Shown: positions 44,504 through 54,076, counted from the stretch's first letter. The stretch is 64,000 nt of DNA from GCA-2718035 sp964435285 (GCA_964435285.1 CAYSYA010000002.1:1-64000), one strand, 5' to 3'. A program made the numbers and translations. The notes: a model not told the origin generated them from the letters alone.

Positions 44504-45636
44504 TAGAAAAAGTATATTTAGATAATGCAGCGACAACAAGAGTTGACCCAAACGTGGTTGTGGTTATGACTGATTGTTTAAGAAAAAATTATGGTAATCC
44601 ATCATCAATTCATTCATTTGGAAGAAAAAGTAGATCACTAATTGAAAGTTCAAGAAGGAAGATTGCAAAATTAATTAATGCTTCACCAAGCGAAATATAT
44701 TTTACTTCAGGCGGAACTGAAGCTGATAATATGGCCATTAGAGGTGCTGTTAGAGATGCTGGTGTAAAAAATATAATTACTTCTAAAATAGAGCATCCTG
44801 CAGTATTAAACACTGTTAAAAATTTAGAAAAACAAAAAAAAATTAGTCTTCATTTCGTTAATTTAAATGAAGTGGGTGAAATTGATATTTCTCATTTAAA
44901 AAATTTACTTGAAGAAAATAAAAATTGTTTGGTAAGTTTAATGCATGCAAATAATGAAATTGGTAATTTATTACCTATTGATGAAGTTTCTAAATTATGT
45001 TCTAAGTATGGTGCTTTATTTCACAGTGACACAGTCCAAACTATTGCTCATCTTCCAATTGATGTTAAAAAGAACCCTGTTGATTTTTTAGTTTGTTCAG
45101 CTCATAAGTTTCATGGACCTAAGGGGGTTGGGTTTTTATACGTTAATAATAAAATTAACATAACTCCTCTTATTCACGGCGGAAGTCAGGAGAAAAATAT
45201 GAGAGGAGGAACAGAATATGTGTATGGAATTGTTGGTTTATCAAAAGCAATGGAAATTGCTTTTTCTAAAATGTCATTGCATCATGAGCATATTTTAAAA
45301 TTAAAAAAACACATGATTAATAGACTAAATGAACTAATTCCAGAAATATCTTTTAATGGATTGTCAAGCAATATTTCTAAAAGCTTATATACGGTTTTGA
45401 GTGTTTCTGTTCCTAAATTTAATAATTCCGATTTGCTATTATTTAATTTAGACTTATTTGGAATTGCTTGTTCAGGCGGAAGTGCTTGTAGTTCGGGTAG
45501 TTCAAAGCTTTCTCATGTAATTTCTGAAATTAATAATAAAAGTGAAAATACTGTTATAAGATTTTCTTTTTGTAAATATAATACAATAGAGGAAATCAAT
45601 TATGTTGTTGAAAAATTAAAATATTTAATTGACTAG
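44500..45636 (+). CDS. IscS/NifS-type cysteine desulfurase
   Basis: A 378-residue PLP enzyme that takes sulfur from cysteine for iron-sulfur clusters and tRNA thiolation. It starts VYLDNAATTRVDPNVV. PLP lysine is in CSAHKFHGPKGVGFLY, and the persulfide cysteine in SGGSACSSGSSKLSHV near residue 330 is the long, group-I type. The start is GTG, overlapping the glmM stop (GTGA). The stop interlocks with the GAPDH stop in a shared CTAG. Whether it is the main IscS or an accessory copy is not known from this window. Confidence 0.92.
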   Translation: MIEKVYLDNAATTRVDPNVVVVMTDCLRKNYGNPSSIHSFGRKSRSLIESSRRKIAKLINASPSEIYFTSGGTEADNMAIRGAVRDAGVKNIITSKIEHPAVLNTVKNLEKQKKISLHFVNLNEVGEIDISHLKNLLEENKNCLVSLMHANNEIGNLLPIDEVSKLCSKYGALFHSDTVQTIAHLPIDVKKNPVDFLVCSAHKFHGPKGVGFLYVNNKINITPLIHGGSQEKNMRGGTEYVYGIVGLSKAMEIAFSKMSLHHEHILKLKKHMINRLNELIPEISFNGLSSNISKSLYTVLSVSVPKFNNSDLLLFNLDLFGIACSGGSACSSGSSKLSHVISEINNKSENTVIRFSFCKYNTIEEINYVVEKLKYLID

Positions 45637-47090
45637 TAGTAGTGTAATCTTCTAACTCCACTTATATACTTAGCTAATCTTATAACCTGTTTAGTATATC
45701 CATATTCGTTGTCATACCAAACATACAAGACAATGTTCTTTCCACTTTTTGAAACAATAGTAGCATTTGAATCAAAAATTGCACAACCTGTTGTTCCAAT
45801 TATATCATTAGAAACTAATTCCTCGTTAATTGAATATTTTATTTGATTAACTAATTCCCCAGATAAAGAAGATTTTCTTAAGATCTCATTTATTTCGTTA
45901 GCTGATGTTTTTTCCTTTAAGTCAAGATTCATTACCGCTAATGAACCATTAGGAGTAGGTACTCTTATTGCGTTAGCGGTTAATTTTCCATCAAGATTTG
46001 GCATAATTTTAGAAATTGCTTTTCCTGCACCAGTAGATGTGATAACCATATTTATTGCTGCAGATCTTCCTCTTCTACTTTTACTATGCATATTATCTAA
46101 TAAATTTTGATCATTAGTATAAGCATGTATTGTTTCTATATGTCCTTTACTAATCTTTTTTTCTTTGTTAATAATATGTAAAATTGGTGCAATTGCATTA
46201 GTAGTACACGATGCGGCAGAAAAAATATTTTCATCATCTATATTAAATTTTTTATGATTAACACCGTATACAATATTCGGAATAGAATTACCAGGTGCTG
46301 TTAATAAGACTTTTTTAATAAATTTATTCAGATGAGTTTTTAATTGCGTTTTTTCTTTATAAATCCCAGTGCTATCAATTAATAAAGCATCCTTGATACT
46401 TAACTTTTTATAATCTACTTTTTCACTTGATGATAAAAAATAAATATGTTGTCCATTTACAATTATTGATTTTCTTTTTTCATCAATTTCTAGTGAACCA
46501 GAAAATCTACCATGAACTGAATCTTGAAGTAAAAGAGATGCCCTTTTTTTAAGAGATTTATTATCAATATTTCTAACAACAACAGCTCTTATTCTTAACT
46601 GTTGACCTTTTCCAGCTTGTTTAATCAGTTCTCTGGCGCATAATCTTCCTATTCTTCCAAAGCCAAATAGAATAACATCTTTTGGCTTTAAATTTGAGTT
46701 TGATGGTTTTACAATAAATTTTAATTTTTTATTTAAAAAATCTAATTGGTTTTCATAAGATTTTTTCTCTTCAATCCACTCGAAAGTTAATTTACCTATG
46801 TCTATTTTAGATGGGCATAGGTCCATTGCATACAAGTTTTTTACGATTTCTGTTGTTTCAAACACATTTATTGGTTTTTTTACAAAGTTTTTTGCGTAAT
46901 GGTGAAGTCTTAAAATTTTTGTAATTGTTGTGTCAATTAAGTGTCTTCTAAATAGAACTAATTCAACTCCTTTTTCGTAAAGTAATTTGCCCGTATAATT
47001 AATTAAACTAACTGCAGCTTGTTCTTTTTGAATATATTTTTCAAGTTTTTCATTATAAATTCCTTTTTTATTGTCTTTTTTTGAGTTCAT
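45633..47090 (-). CDS. gap: Long-form glyceraldehyde-3-phosphate dehydrogenase
   Basis: A 485-residue GAPDH with an N-terminal extension of about 137 residues of unknown role. The catalytic part has the nucleotide motif GFGRIGRL (143-150), DSVHGRF (190-196), the active-site SAASCTTNAIAP with Cys295, and YDNEYGYTKQV near the C-terminus. Usual GAPDHs are about 335 residues. The strand carrying the cofactor-selecting Asp reads VVVRNID instead of the common INDL, so cofactor choice may differ. I recall such long forms in other Bacteroidota. Confidence 0.9.
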   Translation of the reverse strand: MNSKKDNKKGIYNEKLEKYIQKEQAAVSLINYTGKLLYEKGVELVLFRRHLIDTTITKILRLHHYAKNFVKKPINVFETTEIVKNLYAMDLCPSKIDIGKLTFEWIEEKKSYENQLDFLNKKLKFIVKPSNSNLKPKDVILFGFGRIGRLCARELIKQAGKGQQLRIRAVVVRNIDNKSLKKRASLLLQDSVHGRFSGSLEIDEKRKSIIVNGQHIYFLSSSEKVDYKKLSIKDALLIDSTGIYKEKTQLKTHLNKFIKKVLLTAPGNSIPNIVYGVNHKKFNIDDENIFSAASCTTNAIAPILHIINKEKKISKGHIETIHAYTNDQNLLDNMHSKSRRGRSAAINMVITSTGAGKAISKIMPNLDGKLTANAIRVPTPNGSLAVMNLDLKEKTSANEINEILRKSSLSGELVNQIKYSINEELVSNDIIGTTGCAIFDSNATIVSKSGKNIVLYVWYDNEYGYTKQVIRLAKYISGVRRLHYY

Positions 47091-47154
47091 TTGATATGTA
47101 AATAGAATTAAATTAAACTAATAATTAAATCTAACATTTTATTTAATTAATTTT

Positions 47155-47955
47155 ATGAAAAAATATAATTACTTGAAAATAAAATTTTATAAATATCAAG
47201 GTTCTGGTAATGACTTTGTTATTATAGACAACAGAGAAAATAAAATTATAATTGATTCTTTATTTATTGAGAATTTATGTCATAGAAAATATGGCATAGG
47301 TGCTGATGGCTTAATTACATTAGAGGGCAGCAGTTCCAAAGGATTCTCTATAAGACATTTTAATTCAGATGGTGAACAGTCATCTTTTTGTGCTAATGGT
47401 AGTAGGTGTATTGTGCATTTTGCAAAATATTTAAATTTATTTGAGGATAATTTTATTTTTTTATCTAATGGAAAAGAAATTACTGGAAGCTCAGTTGATA
47501 ATTTTGTTACAATAACAATGCCCAATGTTATTAATGTTGAAACTGATCAAAATGGTTATTATATTTTAAATACTGGGTGTCGTCATTTAGTAGTATTTAC
47601 TGAAGATTTAGAGAACGTTGATGTTAATTATTTAGGAAGCGAAATAAGGAATTTAAAAGACTATAAGAAAGATGGTATAAATGTAAATTTTGTAGAAATT
47701 TCAAATCAAAAATTCTCAATTAGAACTTATGAAAGAGGGGTTGAAAATGAAACACTTTCTTGCGGAACAGGCGTAGTTGCCTCTGTAATAGCAACAATTG
47801 AAAAAGGAATTAATATTCCTCCTGAGGTTTCAGTTGAAACATTAGGAGGTAGCTTAGTTGTTAAGTGGGAGAAAATTAATAATGTGTATTCTAATATTTG
47901 TTTATCAGGTTCTGTTTCTTTAGTCTTTCAAGGATATATCGAATATGAAAACTAG
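47155..47955 (+). CDS. dapF: Diaminopimelate epimerase
   Basis: A 266-residue enzyme that makes meso-diaminopimelate for lysine and peptidoglycan. The two catalytic cysteines are in FCANGSRCIV (first) and ETLSCGTGVVAS (second). The N-terminal YQGSGNDFVIIDNREN is typical. The ATG at 47155 adds six residues before the usual start; a TTG at 47173 is an alternative. It overlaps the cytochrome gene by 11 bp and probably heads a rightward operon that runs to the RNase P RNA. Confidence 0.95.
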   Translation: MKKYNYLKIKFYKYQGSGNDFVIIDNRENKIIIDSLFIENLCHRKYGIGADGLITLEGSSSKGFSIRHFNSDGEQSSFCANGSRCIVHFAKYLNLFEDNFIFLSNGKEITGSSVDNFVTITMPNVINVETDQNGYYILNTGCRHLVVFTEDLENVDVNYLGSEIRNLKDYKKDGINVNFVEISNQKFSIRTYERGVENETLSCGTGVVASVIATIEKGINIPPEVSVETLGGSLVVKWEKINNVYSNICLSGSVSLVFQGYIEYEN

Positions 47956-49879
47956 ATATTTTTTTTTGTGTTTTATTATTTTTTTTTCGTGTACAAAAAA
48001 TAATAAAACATCTCAATACTTAAATATTCATAGTGATGTTGATTATGTAGGAATCAACACTTGTAAACAATGTCATATGGACATATACAGTTCTTTTATT
48101 GAAACTGGTATGGGAAAATCTTTTAAAACTGCAAAAAAAAAATTTAGTTCTTCATTATTCAGTCACGAAATTTATGATAGTATTTTAAAATTTCATTATC
48201 GGCCACATTGGGAGGAAGAAAAATTAGTTTTAGATGAGTACAAAATTAAAAATAATGACACAATTTATTCTTTAAAAACAGAGATAGATTACATTGTTGG
48301 GTCTGGTAATCACACTAATTCTCATATTATTAGTGATAATGGCTACTTATCTCAGGCTCCATTTACCTTTTATACTCAAGACTCCATTTTAGATTTTCCC
48401 CCAGGTTTTGAACATGGAAACAACACAAGATATAATAGAAAGATTGGCTTAGAGTGTATGACTTGTCATAATTCTTTTCCTCATTTTACACTAGGTTCTG
48501 AAAATAAATATCAAAATGTTCCCAGCGGTATTGATTGTGAAAGATGTCATGGTCCAGGTGAATTACATGTTTCGAATGTTCAATCTGGAATTTTAGTAGA
48601 CACATCTAAATTTTTTGATTATTCAATTGTTAATCCAGCTAATTTATCTATTGAGTTACAAAATGAATTATGTTCGAGATGTCACGTCCAAGGAAACTCT
48701 GTTTTAAAGTATGAAAAATCTTTTTTTGATTTTAAACCTGGTATGTATTTAAATGAGGTAATGGATGTATATTTACCTAGATATACAAATTCTGATGATG
48801 ATTTTATAATGGCATCTCATCTTGATAGAATGAAACAAAGTAAATGTTTTATAGAGTCTGATGCTGGCATGAGTTGTTTAGATTGTCATAATCCTCATAT
48901 TTCAATAAAAAACACAAATATTATTAATTATAACAACTCTTGTTTTTCATGTCATAATCAAGAAGCGTGTACAGAAATTAAAATAGAAAGATTAGCTGTT
49001 AACGACAATTGCGTTTCTTGTCATATGAAAGAATCTAAAACAATTGATATTCCCCACGTAACAATTACTGATCACAAAATTAAAATAAACAAGAAAGGAG
49101 ATTTAAATAATGAAAGTAAAGAATTTTTAGGTTTAGAATGTATAAATAATGATAATCCATCAAATTATAGTATTGTAAATGCTTACCTACAAGAATATGA
49201 TGCTTTTAATCCAAAGAAAGAGTATTTAGACTCAGCTCTTGTATATCTTAATATGATGGATTTTAGTTCAAAAGAAGGTCTTTTTTCTTTCATTTTTTAT
49301 CATTTTGTATCAAAATCATTTAAAAATATAATTGAACATATTGATAATATTGGAGTTGATTTTATTTTATCTAAGTTCAGTAATAAGCAATTTAATAATT
49401 TTGATGCGTTAACCTGTTACAGACTTGGGCAATCTTATTATAGAAATTCTAATTATGAAATTGCAAATAAATTTTTTAAACAGTCAGTTGATTTAGCCCC
49501 CTATCATTTAGATATTATAGAAAAATATGGAATTAATCTAGTCAAACTAAATAATTTTGAACAAGCCAAAGTTCAATTTCAATTTATTATTGATGAGGAT
49601 CCTAGATATTTTTCAGCCTACAACCATCTTGGTAATTTATATATTCATGATTATTTGATTAACGAAGATGAGACTGATAAAAACTTAGCAGATTATTATT
49701 TTGATATTGCTTTGAGTTTAAATCCTAATTATGAACAAGCGCTTTTAAATAAAACTAGAATTTATATATTAAACAATGAAATTAAACAAGCTAGGAAATT
49801 ATTACAAAAAATTTCTTCAATTTACCCTGAAAATGAATCTGTAGTATTATTATTAAAACAAATCAATGAAAAAGAATAG
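47945..49879 (+). CDS. Seven-haem c-type cytochrome lipoprotein with TPR domain
   Basis: A 644-residue lipoprotein (lipobox FFSC, Cys16). Seven CxxCH haem-binding motifs begin at Cys40, 171, 198, 243, 311, 333 and 356, within the cytochrome c554-like kind of multihaem domain (DCERCHGPGELH, CLDCHNPH). The second half, about 430-640, is a run of tetratricopeptide-like helices (NYEIANKFFKQSVDLAPYHLD; a later copy with ALSLNPNYEQAL). It is a probable periplasm-facing or surface electron carrier; partner and acceptor unknown. It overlaps dapF by 11 bp and mltG by 14 bp. Confidence 0.85.
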   Translation: MKTRYFFLCFIIFFSCTKNNKTSQYLNIHSDVDYVGINTCKQCHMDIYSSFIETGMGKSFKTAKKKFSSSLFSHEIYDSILKFHYRPHWEEEKLVLDEYKIKNNDTIYSLKTEIDYIVGSGNHTNSHIISDNGYLSQAPFTFYTQDSILDFPPGFEHGNNTRYNRKIGLECMTCHNSFPHFTLGSENKYQNVPSGIDCERCHGPGELHVSNVQSGILVDTSKFFDYSIVNPANLSIELQNELCSRCHVQGNSVLKYEKSFFDFKPGMYLNEVMDVYLPRYTNSDDDFIMASHLDRMKQSKCFIESDAGMSCLDCHNPHISIKNTNIINYNNSCFSCHNQEACTEIKIERLAVNDNCVSCHMKESKTIDIPHVTITDHKIKINKKGDLNNESKEFLGLECINNDNPSNYSIVNAYLQEYDAFNPKKEYLDSALVYLNMMDFSSKEGLFSFIFYHFVSKSFKNIIEHIDNIGVDFILSKFSNKQFNNFDALTCYRLGQSYYRNSNYEIANKFFKQSVDLAPYHLDIIEKYGINLVKLNNFEQAKVQFQFIIDEDPRYFSAYNHLGNLYIHDYLINEDETDKNLADYYFDIALSLNPNYEQALLNKTRIYILNNEIKQARKLLQKISSIYPENESVVLLLKQINEKE

Positions 49880-50972
49880 TATAATATTAGTTTTTACATT
49901 TGGTCTTTTAAGTTCTTTGATTTTTTCTATTCAAATTAGAAAAATTTATTTCTCGCCCATAATAGAGAAAAATCAAATTTTTATTGTTGACAAAAAAATA
50001 ACTTACAATAAACTTTTGAATAAATTAATTAATGAATTTTCTATACCATCATATTCCTGTTTTTCATTTTTCTGTAATAAAAAGAACTTAAAAAAATTTA
50101 AATCTGGTAAATACACATTCAAATCAGGATTTTCATTGAATGATATTATTAACGAATTGAGAGTTCCAGGAAATAGAAAAACTATAGATTTTTCATTCAA
50201 TAGTTTTAATGAGTTCAGTTATTTAGCTTCTCAGTTAAGTCATGAGACTAGCATAGATTCAATTATTTTATTAAATACTATTAGTTCTTTCAATTTTGAT
50301 TCAGTTTTTAATAGAACCGTTACTAAAAAAGAAATAATATCATTTTTTATTCCTAATACTTACAATATATATTGGCACATTTCTGAAAAACAGTTTGTTC
50401 AAAGAATGTTAAATGAATATCAGGCATTTTGGGCTAAAAGAAATAAACAGTTGAATAAATTAAATTTAACACCTTTTCAAGTCTCAATACTTGCTTCTAT
50501 AGTTGAAAAAGAATCTAATAATATCTCTGAGATGCCTGATATTGCTTCTTTATATTTAAATAGATTGAAAAAAAATATGAAATTACAAGCAGATCCAACT
50601 GTTAATTACTGTTTTAAGAAATTATTTGATTTTGACACAACATTAACAAGGGTGTATGAAAAACATACAAAAATAATATGTGATTATAATACATATTTAA
50701 ATAAGGGATTGCCTCCAGGACCTATTACATCTCCCTCTGTTCACAGTATTGATGCAGTATTAATGAATAAATATACTAACCATCTTTACATGTGTGCAAA
50801 AGCTAAAATTAATGAAGTTAAAAAAAGAGTTTGTTTCTTTGACTCTCATAATTTTGCCTCATCATATTTAAGTCACTTAAAAAATGCAAGAAAATATCAA
50901 AAAGCTATGGATAAATATAAAAATGGTTTTGAAATATGTTTTCCAGGTAGGTCTAACTGTAATTGTAATTAA
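49866..50972 (+). CDS. mltG: Endolytic murein transglycosylase MltG
   Basis: A 368-residue inner-membrane enzyme that cuts nascent glycan strands. One N-terminal helix (about 5-23) anchors a YceG-like domain. The catalytic glutamate is in SIVEKESNN (near residue 219), followed by ASLYLNRL, MKLQADPTVNY and the TYLNKGLPPGPITSPS motif. The C-terminus ends in an unusual Cys-rich tail (CFPGRSNCNCN). It overlaps the cytochrome gene by 14 bp and shares 1 bp with the Smr gene. Confidence 0.95.
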   Translation: MKKNSIILVFTFGLLSSLIFSIQIRKIYFSPIIEKNQIFIVDKKITYNKLLNKLINEFSIPSYSCFSFFCNKKNLKKFKSGKYTFKSGFSLNDIINELRVPGNRKTIDFSFNSFNEFSYLASQLSHETSIDSIILLNTISSFNFDSVFNRTVTKKEIISFFIPNTYNIYWHISEKQFVQRMLNEYQAFWAKRNKQLNKLNLTPFQVSILASIVEKESNNISEMPDIASLYLNRLKKNMKLQADPTVNYCFKKLFDFDTTLTRVYEKHTKIICDYNTYLNKGLPPGPITSPSVHSIDAVLMNKYTNHLYMCAKAKINEVKKRVCFFDSHNFASSYLSHLKNARKYQKAMDKYKNGFEICFPGRSNCNCN

Positions 50973-51526
50973 TGAGTTTTAAAAAATATTCTATTGGTGA
51001 TAAGGTCATTTTTATTAATGATTCAAGACAAGGAATTGTTATTGGTCACAAGAATCATGAAACTCTAATTATTCAGTGTCAAGATATAGATTTTGAAGTA
51101 AAATACTCTGATATTATTAAAGTTACTGATGAGACTAATTCATTTTATAGAGCAATAAAAAATTTAAAAAATTCTATTAAAGTAAATGAAGAAAATAGAA
51201 AAAAACTAAAACAAAAATCTAAAGTTTTAAATTATAAAGTTCGTTTATCAACTCATTTTGAAGTAGATTTGCATATCGAAAAGATCATTGACAAATTTAC
51301 TGATTTGAGTAGCAACGAAATAATTGATATTCAAATGGATTTATTTTACAAAGCTATTTTTGAAGCCCACAGATTAAAATTACCATTTATTATCATTATT
51401 CATGGTTTAGGAAAAGGAGTTTTAAAATCTAAAATTATTAATTATTTAAGAGAAAATAATGCTTCTTTTTGCGATGAAAGCCCAATAATTTATAAAGGCG
51501 GAGCTACTCGGATAAACTTGTTTTAG
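50972..51526 (+). CDS. Smr-domain protein (DUF2027-like)
   Basis: A 184-residue protein. A short N-terminal beta domain (YSIGDKVIFINDSRQGIVIG) and a charged linker lead to a C-terminal Smr domain with both signatures: FEVDLHIEKI (DLH) and IIIHGLGKGVLKSKI (HGxG). Smr domains in MutS2 and related proteins are nucleases that act on nucleic-acid junctions or stalled mRNA. It resembles the Bacteroidota DUF2027/Smr proteins but is shorter. Its last codons probably also contain the promoter of the RNase P RNA. Confidence 0.85.
   Translation: MSFKKYSIGDKVIFINDSRQGIVIGHKNHETLIIQCQDIDFEVKYSDIIKVTDETNSFYRAIKNLKNSIKVNEENRKKLKQKSKVLNYKVRLSTHFEVDLHIEKIIDKFTDLSSNEIIDIQMDLFYKAIFEAHRLKLPFIIIIHGLGKGVLKSKIINYLRENNASFCDESPIIYKGGATRINLF
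51513..51520 (+). promoter_or_regulatory. Putative -7 box for rnpB inside the Smr gene
   Basis: TAAACTTG matches TAnnTTTG with one mismatch and lies inside the last codons of the upstream gene. The distance predicts a transcript start near 51525, exactly where the 5' strand of helix P1 of the RNase P RNA begins. Confidence 0.4.
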
Positions 51527-51880
51527 TTGAAATTGCCTTATCGCTTGAATTTTTTTTTAAGAGGAAAGTCCGGACAACTAGGAGCGCCATACTTCCTAAC
51601 AGGAAGAACTTTTTAAGTTAGATAGTGCCACAGAAAATAACCGCCATTTATGGTAAGGGTGAAAATGTGAGGTAAGAGCTCACAAAATTTAATAGTGATA
51701 TTAAATTTGGGTAAACCTTATGGGTTGAAAGATCAAATATACTGAGATGTGTTTTTAATAGCACGCGGAGTTGCTCGCTTTGCTCAGGGGGTAGATCGAT
51801 TGAGTTTATTAGTGATAATAAACCTAGATAAATGATAAGGACTCGAAAAGAGTACAGAATCCGGCTTATAGATTTTAACT
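51525..51880 (+). ncRNA. rnpB: RNase P RNA (bacterial type A)
   Basis: About 356 nt, the catalytic RNA that trims tRNA 5' ends. Universal parts are present: GAGGAAAGTCCGGAC in the P4 5' strand (about 51561-51575), ACAGAA and AACCGCC of the specificity domain, the L15-type GGGGGTAGATCG stretch, and the 3' ACAGAATCCGGCTTATAGA. Helix P1 can be drawn between AGTTGAAAT (51525-51533) and ATTTTAACT (51872-51880), which sets the ends. The 5' end overlaps the stop codon of the Smr gene. A 12 bp hairpin follows. Confidence 0.93.
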
Positions 51881-51885
51881 ATTTA

Positions 51886-51913
51886 AATAGAGGCATGGTG
51901 ACATGCCTCTATT
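51886..51913. terminator. Bidirectional hairpin between rnpB and trxB
   Basis: AATAGAGGCATG (51886-51897) and CATGCCTCTATT (51902-51913) form a perfect 12 bp stem with a GTGA loop. It lies between the 3' end of rnpB and the convergent trxB stop (51915). The T-runs on both sides are weak, so it may act as a terminator for both strands or as a 3' processing block. Confidence 0.7.
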
Positions 51914-51914
51914 C

Positions 51915-52850
51915 TTATTCAAATTCACTTAAGTACTTTTCAGCATCTAGAGCTGCCATACAACCAGAACCTGCAGCTGTTACAGCTTGTCTGTAAATTG
52001 AGTCTTGTACGTCTCCGCTTGCAAAGACCCCATGGACATCTGTTAAACTAGAGTCGGGTTTAGTAATTATATAACCTGATTTATCCATTTGGACTTTTCC
52101 TACAAATACATCTGTGTTTGGTTTATGCCCAATTGCAACAAAAAAGCCTGTTACATTTAGTTCTCTTTCTATATTAGTCTCATTGTTAAAGACCATTACT
52201 TTCTCAACTGATTGGTCACCTTTAATTTCTTTAGTTTCATGATTAAACAATACTTCAATGTTATTTGTTTTTAATACTCTTTCTTGCATAATTTTTGAAG
52301 CTCTCATAGTATTTTTTCTAACTAATAAATAAACTTTGTTACATAATTTACTAAGATAAATAGATTCTTCAGCTGCTGAATCACCACCTCCTACAACTAC
52401 GACATCTTCACCCTTGTAAAAAAAACCGTCACAAACAGCACAAGCTGAAACACCAAATCCCATAAACTTCTTCTCAGATTCAAGTCCTAAATATTTAGCA
52501 GAGGCTCCAGTAGAAATGATAATTGTTTTACTTTGATATTCATCTTTATCGTCTACAATTATTTTATGGTAGTCTCCTCTTTTTTTACAGAATTCAACTT
52601 TTGTAACAAATCCACGAATTATTTTTGTTCCAAATCTTTCAGCTTGTTTTTTTAAATCTTCCATCATTTCAGGTCCCATAATTCCATTTGGATATCCGGG
52701 AAAATTTTCTACATCTGTTGTAGTGGTTAATTGACCTCCTGGCTGAAGACCTTCAACCATTATTGGTCTTAAATTAGCTCTTGATGCGTAAATAGCAGCT
52801 GTATATCCAGCTGGACCAGAACCAATAATTAAGCATTCTGTTTTTTTCAT
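51915..52850 (-). CDS. trxB: Thioredoxin reductase
   Basis: A 311-residue flavoprotein that reduces thioredoxin with NADPH. The FAD motif is CLIIGSGPAGYTAAIYASRA, the redox-active disulfide is SACAVCDGFF (Cys137/Cys140), and the NADPH motif VVVGGGDSAAEE. The C-terminal HGVFASGDVQDSIYRQAVTAAGSG completes the family pattern. Standard length. It is divergent from gcvT across a 152 bp gap in which I see no gene and no clear TAnnTTTG box. Confidence 0.97.
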   Translation of the reverse strand: MKKTECLIIGSGPAGYTAAIYASRANLRPIMVEGLQPGGQLTTTTDVENFPGYPNGIMGPEMMEDLKKQAERFGTKIIRGFVTKVEFCKKRGDYHKIIVDDKDEYQSKTIIISTGASAKYLGLESEKKFMGFGVSACAVCDGFFYKGEDVVVVGGGDSAAEESIYLSKLCNKVYLLVRKNTMRASKIMQERVLKTNNIEVLFNHETKEIKGDQSVEKVMVFNNETNIERELNVTGFFVAIGHKPNTDVFVGKVQMDKSGYIITKPDSSLTDVHGVFASGDVQDSIYRQAVTAAGSGCMAALDAEKYLSEFE

Positions 52851-53002
52851 TTTTTTTGATTTTTTAGTGAAAATAATAAATCAACGATAACTTTTTTAGT
52901 ATTTTTTAAAATACTTTTAATAGTTAATTTAAATGTTAAATTTTAGTAAATTTTTCGTTTAAAAATTAATATAATTGTTTTTTGATTTCTTAAACTATTA
53001 AT

Positions 53003-54076
53003 ATGATTAATAAAACTCCATTTTACTCAAAGCACATTGAAGCAAATGCTAATATGGTTAATTTTAATGGCTACTCTTTACCAATTTATTATGAGGGTAT
53101 TAACATTGAACATAACCATGTTAGAAAATCTGTAGGTCTTTTTGATGTTTCACATATGGGTCAAATTATCATTGAGGGTGATCAAGCTTTTCAATTTTTA
53201 CAAAAATTAACAACTAATGACGTTTCAAAATTAGGTATTGGAGGAGTTCAGTATTCATGTATGACCAATGAACAAGGAATGGTTTTAGATGACCTTTTAA
53301 TTTATATGCTGTCAGAAAAAAAATTTATGTTAGTTGTTAACGCTTCAAATACTTCTAAAATTATAGAATGGATAAATTCTAATAATTTATTTTCTGTGGA
53401 AATTAAAAATATTACCAAAGATAGAGGTCTCCTAGCTGTTCAGGGACCAGAAGCTGTTGATTTACTTCAAAATTTTACTACTATTAATTTAAGCGAAATG
53501 CCTTCATACTCTTTTAAAATCATAAATTTCGCTGGTATTAGTGATATTCTTATTTCATCAACTGGTTATACAGGTTCAGGAGGTTTTGAGATTTACGGAG
53601 ATAAAAATAAAATGAAGAAAGTATGGGATTTTCTTTTTAGCTTAAAGAAATATAATTTAAAGCCAATTGGTCTTGGTGCTAGGGATACACTAAGATTAGA
53701 AATGGGTTTTTGTTTGTATGGTAATGAGTTGTCTGAAAATATTTCACCAAAAGAAGCTAATTTAAATAAAATTGTTGTTTATGACACCAATTTTATTGGA
53801 AGTGAAAACTTAAATAATTTAGAAATCAGAAAATCTTTAATTGCTTTTGAACTTATAGATAGAGGAATACCAAGGAATGGTTATAAAATTGTTAATGAAA
53901 GTAATCAAGAAATAGGATATGTTTCGTCAGGAACAATGTCTCCATCTTTAAATAAACCTATAGGTATGGGATTTATTGATTCAAAATCAAATTTTAATGA
54001 TATTTTTGTAGTTATCAGAAATAAAAAGCTTTTAGCTAAAATTGTTAAGTTACCTTTTTATAAAAAAAATAAATGA
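53003..54076 (+). CDS. gcvT: Aminomethyltransferase (glycine cleavage T protein)
   Basis: A 357-residue folate enzyme of the glycine cleavage system. It starts TPFYSKHIEANANMVNFNGYSLPI, followed by VGLFDVSHMGQI, FLQKLTTNDV, GYTGSGGFEIYG and LGARDTLRLEMGFCLYGNEL, all diagnostic for GcvT rather than YgfZ. Standard length. It overlaps comB by 4 bp (ATGA) and heads a rightward operon of seven genes. No gcvH or gcvP in the window. Confidence 0.96.
   Translation: MINKTPFYSKHIEANANMVNFNGYSLPIYYEGINIEHNHVRKSVGLFDVSHMGQIIIEGDQAFQFLQKLTTNDVSKLGIGGVQYSCMTNEQGMVLDDLLIYMLSEKKFMLVVNASNTSKIIEWINSNNLFSVEIKNITKDRGLLAVQGPEAVDLLQNFTTINLSEMPSYSFKIINFAGISDILISSTGYTGSGGFEIYGDKNKMKKVWDFLFSLKKYNLKPIGLGARDTLRLEMGFCLYGNELSENISPKEANLNKIVVYDTNFIGSENLNNLEIRKSLIAFELIDRGIPRNGYKIVNESNQEIGYVSSGTMSPSLNKPIGMGFIDSKSNFNDIFVVIRNKKLLAKIVKLPFYKKNK

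Noticed and set aside
52851..53002. Possible small RNA or extra gene in the trxB-gcvT gap
   Set aside because: The 152 bp are simply AT-rich, with no stable stem and no reading frame of note; most likely two divergent promoters I cannot pin down.
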